A stretch of 22,128 bases of DNA from Eubacterium sp. (GTDB lineage: Bacteria > Bacillota_A > Clostridia > Lachnospirales > Lachnospiraceae). The DNA is taken from NCBI GenBank assembly GCA_023663915.1, contig JAMPGN010000047.1, positions 1-22,128 of the forward strand, given 5' to 3'. Positions 6,573-15,270 of this stretch are shown here, piece by piece. The position numbers were made by a program, and so were the translations under genes. A model generated the notes under the pieces. That model was not told the DNA's origin, made no database searches, and was given only the letters and a program-made list of their open reading frames with translations. Numbering within the stretch: the stretch's first letter is position 1; each line of letters begins with the position of its first letter.

Positions 6573-8165
6573 TTGAGCGAAAAAAGAACGGGTGCGAACA
6601 AAATAAATCAGAGGATCGTCATGCTATACTTTCTGATAATGACGGTGGTATATCCGTTCTATGCACCGGGCGGATATTTGCGGATTGGTGAGGCAAAGTA
6701 TGGATTTTTCCGGTGTGCCAGTCTGATACTGGCAGCGGCGGTTTCGGTGGTTATCCTGTTATTGCTTCTGGTGCGCAGGGATAAAGACTGGCTGATCCGA
6801 AATTATAAGCGAATGTCGATCACGGACTGGTTTGCTTACGGTTATCTGGTGGCAGTGATGCTCTCGTATCTGTGTTCCGATTATAAAAGAGATGCTCTGT
6901 GGGGAACGGAAGGCTGGTATATGGGTGTTATGACCCAGATCATGCTGATATTGATTTATTTTATTTTTTCTCGCTATTTTGACTGCGATCTCAGATGGCT
7001 GGGAGTATGGCTATTGTCAACGGCAGCAGTGTTTGTGTTAGGCATATGCAACCGTTACTCCATTTATCCGATCTCGATGGAAGGACAGACGGAAGGCTTT
7101 ATCTCCACGCTTGGGAATATTAATTGGTTTTGCGGATATTGGTCGGTGACGATGCCAATAGGTGCGGTATTATATTGGTGCACGGATCGGAAAACGATGC
7201 GGATTCTGGCGGGAGTTTACAGTGTCATTGCGATGGTTTCCGGAATTACGCAGGGGAGCAGCAGTGCGTATCTTGTTTTTATTGCTGTTTTTTTGCTCCT
7301 GTTTGTTCTGTCACTTGGAAATAACCGGAAATTCTATCGGTTTCTGGAATTGTGTATGATGTTTGCTGCAAGCTGTCAGCTGGGAAGATTTATGTGCTGC
7401 CTGCCAGGATTGGAATATAATTATGTGTGGCAGCAGCCATCGGGCGGCGGGTCGGGGATTTCAATGGTGCTGTTAGATAGTAATAGTACTGTGTGGATGT
7501 TCTTGTTTCTGCTTGTATGTTACATGCTTTTTCATGCCTTAGAGCGACGCGGGCTTTTTCATATAGAGAAACATAAATGGCTGTGGGGAATCATAACTGC
7601 CGTTGTGGTCATGATTGTCGGTGTTGTGGCGCTCTTTCTTCTGATTGATACCGAAGTGATCTATTTTCGCGATGTACCTGGAACGATGGAATATGACGGC
7701 TATTGGGAACTGGTTTTTGATGAAGACTGGGGTAACGGCAGGGGTGCGACGTGGAATTGCGGCATGGACGCATATCGGAGCCTGAATGCCATACATAAGA
7801 TTGTGGGAGTGGGAGCGGACTGTTTTGCCAATTATGTATATAGTGTGCCGGAACTGGCGCATCGTCTGATGGGAGAGTTTGGAAATCTGAGGCTGACCAA
7901 TGCGCACAGCGAGCAGATCACGCTTCTAGTGAATGTCGGCGCGCTGGGATGGGTGTGCTACGTGGGGATTTTTGTAAGTGCGTTTGTGCGTTATATGAGA
8001 GGGGCTGGAAAGCAGCTCGCATTATACCTCTGCGCAGTCAGCATTTTGGCGTACACGGTTCATAATATGGTCAGTTTTCAGCAGGTGTTAAGTACGCCGT
8101 TTGTTTTTATATTATTGGGAATAGGAGAAAGATTTTATCGATGCATGACATGGAAAGAGTGTTAA
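6573..8165 (+). CDS. O-antigen ligase/polymerase-like membrane protein (copy 1)
   Basis: This integral membrane protein of about 530 residues has roughly ten or more hydrophobic segments and one large loop (about residues 365-440). The loop carries a DEDWGNGRG motif near residue 384 and is followed by GVGADCF and NAHSEQITLLVNVGALG near residue 443. The last motif resembles the conserved His-containing block of the Wzy/WaaL (O-antigen ligase) family, enzymes that transfer or polymerise lipid-linked glycans on the outer face of the membrane. The next gene is a clear paralogue. The start is uncertain: TTG 6573 gives an N-terminal lysine-rich tail like the paralogue's, whereas ATG 6621 has a better AGAGG site six bases upstream but would begin inside the first helix. 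The acceptor and substrate cannot be inferred. Confidence 0.82.
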   Translation: MSEKRTGANKINQRIVMLYFLIMTVVYPFYAPGGYLRIGEAKYGFFRCASLILAAAVSVVILLLLLVRRDKDWLIRNYKRMSITDWFAYGYLVAVMLSYLCSDYKRDALWGTEGWYMGVMTQIMLILIYFIFSRYFDCDLRWLGVWLLSTAAVFVLGICNRYSIYPISMEGQTEGFISTLGNINWFCGYWSVTMPIGAVLYWCTDRKTMRILAGVYSVIAMVSGITQGSSSAYLVFIAVFLLLFVLSLGNNRKFYRFLELCMMFAASCQLGRFMCCLPGLEYNYVWQQPSGGGSGISMVLLDSNSTVWMFLFLLVCYMLFHALERRGLFHIEKHKWLWGIITAVVVMIVGVVALFLLIDTEVIYFRDVPGTMEYDGYWELVFDEDWGNGRGATWNCGMDAYRSLNAIHKIVGVGADCFANYVYSVPELAHRLMGEFGNLRLTNAHSEQITLLVNVGALGWVCYVGIFVSAFVRYMRGAGKQLALYLCAVSILAYTVHNMVSFQQVLSTPFVFILLGIGERFYRCMTWKEC

Positions 8166-9739
8166 AACGGGTAACAGAATATTGTGTGGCGGCATTGGCG
8201 GTGGCTTTATGCGTAATCGTGCCTTTGTATGCGAAAGACGGGTATAACCAGATAGGCGATGCTAAATTTGCAGCGTACAAGGCAGTTATGATAACGGGCT
8301 GCGCGGGTGTGCTGAGCGTGCTGCTGGTATCCATGGTTTTTGAATCGGAAGAGCACAACAAAATGCAAATATCCATCACGGATGCGTTTGTGGCGGCTTA
8401 TTTAATACTGACATGGGTGTCAGTTGCTATTGGCGGATTTTCCAGGGATGCGCTGTGGGGATGTTATGGCTGGAATATGGGCTTGATGTCGCAGATCAGT
8501 TTTGTGCTTCTCTATTTTTTCCTCTCAAGATTTGGCAGGTATTATCGTGTGATGCTCACCGTGTTGTGCAGTGTGGCAGCTATTGTGTACGCTCTGGGGA
8601 TTCTGCATCGAATGCTGATCGATCCGATTGGTTTCTATGATGGACTGAGTTATACCAACAAGGCGGAATTTCTGTCTACGCTGGGGCAGGCATCCTGGTA
8701 TGGAAGCTTTTTGGCGGTAACGCTGCCTGTGGGCGTGGGTGTGTTTCTGTATGCGCGTGAAAAAATATGGAGAGCGCTCAGCGGTGTCTTCACGGTATTA
8801 GGATTGTGCACACTGGTGACGCAGAACAGTGACAGCGCCTACTTTGCACTGGCAGGGGCGTTGTTGATCTTTTTTATGATTTCTGCTGGAAAGAGAGCGA
8901 CGATGTGTCGCTTTGCAGGTGTGCTCACGATCCTTTTTGCAGCGGGTAAGGTCATGTATTTTCTGCTGCAGATAAATCCGAATCCGGAATTTCAACCGGA
9001 TTTTGTGACAAAGATCATGTGGACTTCGGGTGTGACATGGGTTCTGCTTGTCGTGTGTCTGGCTGTGACGCTCGCTCTTTTTCTCATGGGAAGAAAAGGG
9101 AAGGAGGAAGCATATCCAACAGAACTGATGCGTAAGGTGCGCATGATTGTGCCGGTGGTGGTTTTCGTTGTGGTTGCCGGAATGGTTCTTCTGATAAGTA
9201 TGCAGACGCGGGGAGTGTTGCCGCAGTCACTATCGGACAGACTGGCGAACGTCTCTTATTTTAACTGGAATGATGACTGGGGAAACGCCAGAGGGCGTAT
9301 ATGGCGTTTCAGTGTCAAGATTTTTTCGGAAGGAAGTCTGATACATAAGTTATTCGGCGTAGGGCCGGATTGTTTCAACAGTTATGTGAGCGCCTATTAT
9401 GCAGAGGAGGAGGCCATGCTGTGGGGCACGAAAATGTTGACGAACGCGCACAACGAATGGTTGAATATCTTGATTAATGGCGGCTTTTTTGGTGCGGTGG
9501 CGTACATAGGGATCTACGTGACGGCAATCGGGAGATTTCTTCGCAGCCATTGCCAGGACATTCTTTTTGTGGGGATTGCGGCAGCGTGCATATCCTATAT
9601 GTGCTACAACTTTTTCTGCTATCAGCAGGTGCTCTGCACGCCTTTTATCTTTCTGCTGATGGGAATCGGGGAGTACCTGGTCAGACAAAAGTCCGCAGAG
9701 GGGCAGCAGGGTGAGATTCAGGTGCCAAAAGTTCTATAG
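8141..9739 (+). CDS. O-antigen ligase/polymerase-like membrane protein (copy 2)
   Basis: This 532-residue polytopic protein is paralogous to the preceding gene along its whole length. Shared blocks include GYxxIGxAK near the N-terminus, RDALWGxxGWxMGxMxQI, FxSTLGxxxW, xDDWGNARG (near 378), HKLFGVGPDCF, and NAHNEWLNILINGGFFG (near 435). NAHNE is closer to the WaaL/Wzy consensus than the serine version of copy 1. It overlaps the upstream gene by 25 bases in another frame, implying translational coupling; GGAG lies 13 bases before ATG 8141. An ATG at 8150 is a possible alternative. The pair probably arose by tandem duplication and has diverged well, so the two may act on different substrates or together. 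Confidence 0.85.
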   Translation: MHDMERVLKRVTEYCVAALAVALCVIVPLYAKDGYNQIGDAKFAAYKAVMITGCAGVLSVLLVSMVFESEEHNKMQISITDAFVAAYLILTWVSVAIGGFSRDALWGCYGWNMGLMSQISFVLLYFFLSRFGRYYRVMLTVLCSVAAIVYALGILHRMLIDPIGFYDGLSYTNKAEFLSTLGQASWYGSFLAVTLPVGVGVFLYAREKIWRALSGVFTVLGLCTLVTQNSDSAYFALAGALLIFFMISAGKRATMCRFAGVLTILFAAGKVMYFLLQINPNPEFQPDFVTKIMWTSGVTWVLLVVCLAVTLALFLMGRKGKEEAYPTELMRKVRMIVPVVVFVVVAGMVLLISMQTRGVLPQSLSDRLANVSYFNWNDDWGNARGRIWRFSVKIFSEGSLIHKLFGVGPDCFNSYVSAYYAEEEAMLWGTKMLTNAHNEWLNILINGGFFGAVAYIGIYVTAIGRFLRSHCQDILFVGIAAACISYMCYNFFCYQQVLCTPFIFLLMGIGEYLVRQKSAEGQQGEIQVPKVL

Positions 9740-9825
9740 TATGAGTTGTGAAGGTAGATTGCACAAAAAGTTCTCTTGTGTTTTGTGTGTATGCGCAGAA
9801 GCGCAAGTTGGAATGGAGGGTTCCT

Positions 9826-10902
9826 ATGGGGATTATGGAGGAGAAGAAAAATATTCTAAAACATTTTAAACTGGACGGGGAGGCTGTGTCTGTCAAGCCG
9901 CATGGCAGCGGACACATTAACCGCACGTTTCTTGTGGAAACCGACGGGGCGCAGAAATATATTTTGCAGAAGATCAACACAGATATTTTCCGTGATACGG
10001 ATGGTCTGATGGAGAATATTGTGAATGTCACGTCTTATCTGAAGGAAAAGATTATAGAAGCGGGCGGCGACCCGAAACGTGAAACGATGACGGTCATTCC
10101 GACGACGGACGGGAAATATTATTATGTCGATGGGGAGGGAAATCATTGGCGAGTTTATCTGATGATTGAGCATGTTGTTTCTCTGGATCAGGCACAGAAC
10201 GCGGAAAAGTTCTATGCGAGCGGACTTGCTTTTGGCAGATTTCAGGCACAGCTTGCAGATTATCCGGCAGAGACATTGCATGAGACGATACCCGATTTCC
10301 ATAATACGCCTAAGCGGTATGAGGCTTTTGAGAAGGCAGTGATGGAAGATATCTGTCATAGGGCGCAGTCCGTGGCGGCGGAGGTCGCGTTTATCAGAGA
10401 GCGCAGGGAAGAGATATCCGTCTTGGCGGACTTGCTGCAAAAAGGAGAACTGCCTTTGCGGATTACGCATAACGACACGAAGCTGAATAATATCCTGCTG
10501 GATGCCGATACGCATGAGGCGGTCTGTATCGTTGATCTGGACACGATCATGCCGGGACTATGTGCTTATGATTTCGGAGATGCGATTCGCTTCGGAGCGA
10601 ATACCGCAGTGGAAGATGAGCCGGACGTGAGCAAAGTGTCTCTTTCGTTGGAGCTTTACGCGGCATATGCACATGGATTTCTGAAAGGATGCGGGGGACG
10701 ATTGACGGCGAAAGAGATCGAGACGCTTCCACTGGGCGCAAAGACGATTACGACCGAACAGGGGATACGGTTTCTTACGGATTATCTCCAGGGGGACACC
10801 TACTATCATACCGAGCGGGAAGGGCAGAATCTGGACCGATGCAGGACGCAGCTTGCGCTTGTGGCGGATATGGAACGGAAGTGGGAGAAGATGCGGCTGT
10901 AA
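9826..10902 (+). CDS. nahK: N-acetylhexosamine 1-kinase-like phosphotransferase (NahK family)
   Basis: This 358-residue member of the APH/choline-kinase-like phosphotransferase fold closely resembles bifidobacterial NahK, which phosphorylates GlcNAc and GalNAc at C1 in the lacto-N-biose/galacto-N-biose pathway. Matching blocks are GSGHINRTFLV, YILQKINTDIF, WRVYLMIEH, FHNTPKRYEAFE, the catalytic loop ITHNDTKLNNILLD, the metal-binding VDLDTIMPG, and DFGDAIRFGANTAVEDE. The length equals NahK's (about 359). I chose ATG 9826 because GGAGGG lies 5 bases upstream and it matches the family N-terminus; an in-frame GTG at 9748 would add 26 unsupported residues. No lacto-N-biose phosphorylase or GlnK-type epimerase is nearby. 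The neighbouring ligase-like genes and lipoprotein instead suggest amino-sugar recycling tied to surface glycans. Substrate identity is inference. Confidence 0.87.
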   Translation: MGIMEEKKNILKHFKLDGEAVSVKPHGSGHINRTFLVETDGAQKYILQKINTDIFRDTDGLMENIVNVTSYLKEKIIEAGGDPKRETMTVIPTTDGKYYYVDGEGNHWRVYLMIEHVVSLDQAQNAEKFYASGLAFGRFQAQLADYPAETLHETIPDFHNTPKRYEAFEKAVMEDICHRAQSVAAEVAFIRERREEISVLADLLQKGELPLRITHNDTKLNNILLDADTHEAVCIVDLDTIMPGLCAYDFGDAIRFGANTAVEDEPDVSKVSLSLELYAAYAHGFLKGCGGRLTAKEIETLPLGAKTITTEQGIRFLTDYLQGDTYYHTEREGQNLDRCRTQLALVADMERKWEKMRL

Positions 10903-10943
10903 TTGAAGTGAAATTTTAGGGCCTTCTTAGAAGATATTTAGAA

Positions 10944-10975
10944 TCTGATTTTATTATACTAAAAGAAAAATCAGA
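10944..10975 (+). repeat. Inverted repeat upstream of the solute-binding lipoprotein gene
   Basis: TCTGATTTT (10944-10952) is exactly complementary to AAAATCAGA (10967-10975) with a 14-base AT-rich loop that contains TATACT. There is no T-tract after it, and it ends just before the AGGAGG of the next gene. It may be an operator or an mRNA hairpin that influences access to that ribosome binding site. Confidence 0.45.
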
Positions 10976-10991
10976 GGAAGAGGAGGCTGTT

Positions 10992-13277
10992 ATGAGACAA
11001 AGGAAACATTGTTTTGCTGGTATGGCATTGTTTATTCTGTGCCTGCTTCTGCTTGCCGGTTGTGGCAGCAAGGAGGAGGAAGTGCCGATGGGGCGGTATG
11101 CAGACAGGGAAGTGAAGCTGCCGCCGGGTACGTTTGACTATATGCATCCCTGTGATGACGGTAGCTTCTGGCTGTACGGTACGGAGGCAGACCTGACGTA
11201 TGTGAGCGCAGAAGGGGAAAGTAAGGAGCATGTCTTTAGCTGGGAAAATTCAGCGAATATCCAGTACAAGTATTATGTCGGGGCATCGGATAGCGGGGCG
11301 GCTGTTTATGCCTATATACCGAAGTTCTTTTCCGATAAGGAGATGGAGGCGTACTGGATCAGCGGTGATACCCGCTGGATGTACTATTACGTGGATGAAG
11401 CGGGACAAAAGCATGCTTTGGAACCCTATGGAGAGAGTTACGAGAAGGCGACGAACTTAAACTTTTTTGCCTTTTCACCGGAAGAGGAGTTGTATGCTGC
11501 GTCCAATTCCAATGTGTACAGCGTCGATGTGGCGAGTGGCAAAACCGAAGGTGTGTTTGCAACGACGGATCAGGTGGAATCGATTGTCTTTGTGGATGAT
11601 GTGCTGCTGGCAGCAGATCAGGAGAAGGCTTATTTCTATGACAGGAAGGATGGGAAGTTACTTCCAGATAATACTGTCTTGAATGATTTTATCGCCAGCC
11701 ACAGCAAAGGCGGTCTCGTGATGGCAGTGAGGGATCAAGTTTTATATATGGCTTGCCGCACAGGATTGTACCGTTACGTCTGGGATGGAACGGTGGTCGA
11801 GCAGATTGCGGACGGACAGATGACGGCACTGGGCGATACGCAGAGAAGTCCACTTGCTTTGCAGGTTCTTGACAATGAGGAGTTCCGCATTCTTTTTACC
11901 GGCAATTATATGGTGGAAATGTATTACGATGAGACGCTTCCTGCCAGACCTGACAGAGAACTGCTCGTGTACAGCCTTAAGGAAAGCGGATGGATTCGTT
12001 ATGCCGGGCAGCTTTTTCAGAAGGAACATCCGGATGTGCTGGTGAGATACGAGACGGGAATGGAGGGTGATAATGCGGTAAGCAAGGAGGATGCGTTAAA
12101 GAATCTGAATACGCGCCTGCTCGCCGGAGAAGGACCGGATGTTCTGGTGCTTGACGAAATGGATATTGAACAGTATGCCGAACAGGGTGTACTGCGGGAA
12201 TTGGACGATATGTTGCAGCCTTATCTGGACGATGGTATCCTCTATAGAGGCATCGTTGAGGGGATGCGGATGACGGACGAGAATAAACTTTATGCGGTGC
12301 CGACGGCGGTTTACCTGCCGATGTGGCTCGGTGAGAAAATGTATTTGGAAGGGGAAGATAGTCTGGAGGATATCGTGGCGGGCGCAGAGCTTGCCAGGCA
12401 GAAACATCCGGAAGGACCGATTTTCTACACGCTTTATCCCAAGGATGTCCTGTTGCAGACCATGCCAGTTTGCCTGCCGGCATGGACGAAGGAGGACAAA
12501 AGTCTGGACGTGGCGCGTCTGAAGGAATATTATCAGGCGGCATTAAGGCTCTGGGAGCTGGACTGCGAGGGATTTTCCGATGAAGAGCGGGCCGCGTGGC
12601 AGAAGAACAATATGGAATTTTATGAGCCGACAGATTTGGATATGGCGGATATCGGGCATGATTACCAGTATACGAGTTTTCAGAATTTCGGTGAAACATG
12701 GATGCAGCTTGGTTTCCTGCAGGGCTCATGGTATGAGATCCCGGCGATCTTTCTCAAAGATCGAAATCTGGCGGCGGATTGGCAGAGGAAGGAGCTGGAG
12801 GATGTGGCAGTTCACGGAAACTATGTCGGGCAGGCGGAAAATGTGTATTGGGCGAAGAATATTGTTGGCTTGTGCGAACAGGCGAAGGAGCCGGAACTGG
12901 CGGAATCTTATATGGAGCTGCTTTTGTCCGATGAGATGATGCGGAGATGGTGGCTGGAAAAACCGCGAAAAAGCGGCGGGATTACAATACGCAAAGATTC
13001 TCTTGCCAATGTGCTTGATCGGAACAACACAGAATTTGGGCAGATGATGGGATGGGACAATCCGGGTGTGTTACAAAAAGAGAATCTATGGCCGACGGAG
13101 GAGGAGAAACAGCAGATCTATCAGAGGATGGAGGATGCGGATACCTGTTACCGTCCGGGGTCGGTGTTGGAAGAATGTGCGATGGAGGTCGGCATCCGGG
13201 TGCTTGAAGGCGAGCTGACACCGGAGGAAGGCGCGGACGAAGTTGCAAGAAAAATGGCGATTGAGCTGGAGGAGTAA
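10992..13277 (+). CDS. Lipoprotein with propeller-like N-terminus and ABC-type solute-binding domain
   Basis: This 761-residue secreted lipoprotein has a basic start, a hydrophobic segment 9-22 and the lipobox LAGC with lipidation at C24. Residues about 40-318 form short beta-rich repeats of the kind seen in beta-propellers (for example DGSFWLYG, EELYAASNSNVYSVD, DQVLYMACRTGLYRY). From about 321 (RELLVYSLKESGW) to the C-terminus it looks like an extracellular solute-binding protein of the sugar ABC type, with AGEGPDVLVLDEMD and the late LLLSDEMMRRWW block. Typical sugar-binding proteins are about 400-450 residues, so the N-terminal half is an addition. AGGAGG lies 5 bases before ATG 10992. 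No permease or ATPase genes adjoin it. It lies 89 bases downstream of nahK, possibly in the same transcript, so an amino-sugar or glycan ligand is plausible but unproven. Confidence 0.85.
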   Translation: MRQRKHCFAGMALFILCLLLLAGCGSKEEEVPMGRYADREVKLPPGTFDYMHPCDDGSFWLYGTEADLTYVSAEGESKEHVFSWENSANIQYKYYVGASDSGAAVYAYIPKFFSDKEMEAYWISGDTRWMYYYVDEAGQKHALEPYGESYEKATNLNFFAFSPEEELYAASNSNVYSVDVASGKTEGVFATTDQVESIVFVDDVLLAADQEKAYFYDRKDGKLLPDNTVLNDFIASHSKGGLVMAVRDQVLYMACRTGLYRYVWDGTVVEQIADGQMTALGDTQRSPLALQVLDNEEFRILFTGNYMVEMYYDETLPARPDRELLVYSLKESGWIRYAGQLFQKEHPDVLVRYETGMEGDNAVSKEDALKNLNTRLLAGEGPDVLVLDEMDIEQYAEQGVLRELDDMLQPYLDDGILYRGIVEGMRMTDENKLYAVPTAVYLPMWLGEKMYLEGEDSLEDIVAGAELARQKHPEGPIFYTLYPKDVLLQTMPVCLPAWTKEDKSLDVARLKEYYQAALRLWELDCEGFSDEERAAWQKNNMEFYEPTDLDMADIGHDYQYTSFQNFGETWMQLGFLQGSWYEIPAIFLKDRNLAADWQRKELEDVAVHGNYVGQAENVYWAKNIVGLCEQAKEPELAESYMELLLSDEMMRRWWLEKPRKSGGITIRKDSLANVLDRNNTEFGQMMGWDNPGVLQKENLWPTEEEKQQIYQRMEDADTCYRPGSVLEECAMEVGIRVLEGELTPEEGADEVARKMAIELEE

Positions 13278-13337
13278 ATGAGGTGGCGTCTATTCCTGCT
13301 CCCCGGTCTTGTGGGCATAGAGAATTGCCGGCAGTAC

Positions 13338-13361
13338 ATTCCGTATTGGGAATAATTTTTG
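13338..13361 (+). terminator. Weak terminator after the lipoprotein gene
   Basis: ATTCC (13338-13342) pairs with GGAAT (13349-13353), followed by AATTTTTG. The stem is short, so the terminator is tentative. Its position between the lipoprotein stop and the proS promoter is right. Confidence 0.4.
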
Positions 13362-13374
13362 TTGACGGTAACAG

Positions 13375-13403
13375 TTGACAAACCGCACTCACACGGCTAG
13401 AAT
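13375..13403 (+). promoter_or_regulatory. Sigma-A promoter of the proS T-box leader
   Basis: Consensus TTGACA (13375-13380), a 17-base spacer, then TAGAAT (13398-13403). It is positioned to start transcription near 13410, giving a leader of roughly 320 bases before the proS start codon. Confidence 0.85.
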
Positions 13404-13409
13404 AAATAA

Positions 13410-13686
13410 AAATATAATTGTTTCATGGCGCATGCTTGAGACTGTTATCATATAATCAAACGTGGCAAAGAAGAGAATAGTACGGATAGGGAATGTTACA
13501 GAGAGAGGGTCATTGGTGGAAGCCCCTTACAGGAAGTATCCGGAACCGAACTTGGAGTCCTGTGTGATGAGCGCAGCGTAGCACCGGCGATAACGGTATG
13601 AGAAGCAGAACATGCATGTCATGTTAATTAGGGTGGTACCGCCGAGATTTCGGTCCCTTACGGGATAGAAATTTCGGCGGTTTTTT
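13410..13686 (+). promoter_or_regulatory. Proline-specific T-box riboswitch (tRNA-Pro sensing leader)
   Basis: The T-box sequence AGGGTGGTACCGC is at 13630-13642. Stem I can be traced: AGTA at 13479-13482, then CGGATA (13483-13488) pairing with TATCCG (13537-13542), leaving GAA-CCG-AAC on the 3' side of the specifier loop. The specifier is therefore CCG (13546-13548), a proline codon, followed by A as expected. AGAGAG and GGTGGAAGCC in the apical part of Stem I (about 13500-13525) fit the conserved distal AG bulge and loop. The TGGT bulge is consistent with a tRNA ending A-CCA. Uncharged tRNA-Pro would stabilise the antiterminator and allow read-through into the downstream proS. Boundaries are approximate. 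Confidence 0.93.
13639..13686 (+). terminator. T-box-controlled intrinsic terminator
   Basis: CCGCCGAGATTTC (13639-13651) pairs with GAAATTTCGGCGG (13668-13680) through one G-T wobble, with an inner TCCC/GGGA extension, followed by six T residues (13681-13686). Its 5' arm overlaps the end of the T-box sequence, so the antiterminator and terminator are mutually exclusive. Confidence 0.93.
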
Positions 13687-13731
13687 GTGCAAGGCTGCAT
13701 AAGGAAATTTCGCAGGAAGAAGGAGGAGCAA

Positions 13732-15162
13732 ATGGCTGACAAAAAATTAGTAGAAGCGATCACTTCCATGGAAGAAGATTTCGCGCAATGGTACACCGAT
13801 GTGGTAAAGAAGGCAGAGTTGTTAGACTACACGAGTATTAAAGGATGTATGGTGTTCAAACCCGCTGGTTATGCGATCTGGGAACTGATTCAGCAGCAGA
13901 TGGACGCTATGTTCAAGGCGACGGGAGTGCAGAATGTCTATTTGCCAATGTTTATTCCGGAGAGTCTTTTGAATAAGGAGAAAGACCATGTAGAAGGATT
14001 CGCGCCGGAAGTGGCATGGGTGACTCATGGCGGGCAGCAGCCCTTGCAGGAAAGGCTGTGTGTTAGACCGACTTCTGAGACACTTTTTTGCGACTATTAT
14101 AAAAATGTGGTACAGTCTTACCGTGATCTGCCTCAGTTGTGCAACCAGTGGTGTTCGGTAGTCCGCTGGGAGAAGGAGACGCGTCCTTTCTTAAGAAGTC
14201 GCGAGTTCTTATGGCAGGAAGGACATACCGCCCACGCAACCGCAGAAGAGGCAGAGGAGAGAACGATCCAGATGCTCAATGTATATGCGGATTTTTGTGA
14301 GAGTGTGCTTGCGATTCCTGTTATCAAAGGGCGCAAGACTGACAAAGAGAAATTCGCAGGAGCGACGGCAACTTATACCATCGAGGCGTTGATGCATGAT
14401 GGCAAGGCATTGCAGTCCGGCACGAGCCATAATTTTGGAGATGGCTTCGCCAAGGCATTCGGTATCCAGTTTACGGATAAGGACAATACTTTGAAGTATG
14501 TGCATCAGACATCATGGGGATCAACAACCCGTCTGATCGGCGCGGTGATCATGGTGCATGGCGACAACTCCGGGCTGGTTCTGCCCCCTAAGATCGCGCC
14601 TACGCAGATCGTGATCATTCCGATTCAGCAGAAAAAAGAAGGCGTGCTAGACAAGGCATATGAATTGCGGGATAGACTGAGCAATTTCCGCGTAAAAGTG
14701 GATGATGCGGACAAGAGTCCCGGCTGGAAGTTCTCTGAGCAGGAAATGCGCGGCATCCCAATTCGCGTGGAGATCGGACCAAAAGATATCGAGGCAAATA
14801 AATGCGTGATCTGCCGCCGCGATACGAGGGAGAAGATCGAAGTATCTCTCGATGAGCTGGAGGCAAAAGCAGGAGAAATACTCGACAAGATGCAGTCAGA
14901 AATGCTCGAACGTGCAAGGGCGCACCGCGAGAAACATACTTATGTAGCAAAAGATATGGATGAGTTCCGCAGGTTATTTACGGAGGAGTCCGGTTTTGTC
15001 AAAGCTATGTGGTGCGGAGAGCAGGACTGTGAAGACAAGATCAAGGAAGAACTTGCCGTCACAAGCCGCTGTATGCCTTTTGAGCAGGAAAACATTGCTG
15101 ACACATGTGTATGTTGTAGAAAACCTGCGAAGAAGATGGTTTATTGGGGCAGGGCATATTAA
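13732..15162 (+). CDS. proS: Prolyl-tRNA synthetase, archaeal/eukaryotic-like type
   Basis: This 476-residue class II aminoacyl-tRNA synthetase charges tRNA-Pro with proline. Visible blocks are motif 2 around [26 protein letters not shown], the RPTSET proline/ATP site, and motif 3 with [18 protein letters not shown] and LPPKIAPTQ, then the anticodon-binding domain (about 285-385). A C-terminal cysteine-containing domain ([25 protein letters not shown]) ends in WGRAY, typical of the short type without the bacterial editing insertion. ATG 13732 follows AAGGAGG at 5 bases; the in-frame GTG at 13687 lies right behind the terminator T-run and is rejected. Expression is controlled by the proline T-box immediately upstream, so gene and specifier agree. 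Confidence 0.97.
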   Translation: MADKKLVEAITSMEEDFAQWYTDVVKKAELLDYTSIKGCMVFKPAGYAIWELIQQQMDAMFKATGVQNVYLPMFIPESLLNKEKDHVEGFAPEVAWVTHGGQQPLQERLCVRPTSETLFCDYYKNVVQSYRDLPQLCNQWCSVVRWEKETRPFLRSREFLWQEGHTAHATAEEAEERTIQMLNVYADFCESVLAIPVIKGRKTDKEKFAGATATYTIEALMHDGKALQSGTSHNFGDGFAKAFGIQFTDKDNTLKYVHQTSWGSTTRLIGAVIMVHGDNSGLVLPPKIAPTQIVIIPIQQKKEGVLDKAYELRDRLSNFRVKVDDADKSPGWKFSEQEMRGIPIRVEIGPKDIEANKCVICRRDTREKIEVSLDELEAKAGEILDKMQSEMLERARAHREKHTYVAKDMDEFRRLFTEESGFVKAMWCGEQDCEDKIKEELAVTSRCMPFEQENIADTCVCCRKPAKKMVYWGRAY

Positions 15163-15218
15163 AAATTTAAATTGTGAGTGTTTTCATTGAGTAATGATGT
15201 TATGATAAGAGTATGAGC

Positions 15219-15235
15219 CGGCTTACAGAAAGCCG
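15219..15235 (+). promoter_or_regulatory. Hairpin in the acetate kinase upstream region
   Basis: CGGCTT (15219-15224) pairs with AAGCCG (15230-15235) around ACAGA. It is followed by TATAAT (15236-15241) rather than a T-run. It could be a leader hairpin downstream of a TATGAT -10 at 15200-15205, or it could overlap the spacer of a promoter that uses the TATAAT. Neither -10 has a clear -35. Confidence 0.35.
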
Positions 15236-15270
15236 TATAATGAAATAATAAGAAAAGAGAGGGTATAGCA

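Noticed and set aside
9748..9825. 26-residue N-terminal extension of the NahK-like protein from GTG 9748
   Set aside because: ATG 9826 has a GGAGGG site at proper spacing and gives the family length; the extension does not match the family.
9856..10515. 219-codon open frame on the minus strand opposite the NahK-like gene
   Set aside because: It is a shadow of a gene with full kinase motifs on the other strand, with no ribosome binding site and no recognisable protein.
11977..12729. 250-codon open frame on the minus strand inside the lipoprotein gene
   Set aside because: It is antisense to a clearly coding, lipobox-bearing gene with a strong ribosome binding site; the product is Pro/Ser/His-rich as expected of a shadow frame.
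13687..13731. Upstream GTG start for prolyl-tRNA synthetase
   Set aside because: It lies directly behind the T-box terminator T-run with no ribosome binding site; ATG 13732 has AAGGAGG.
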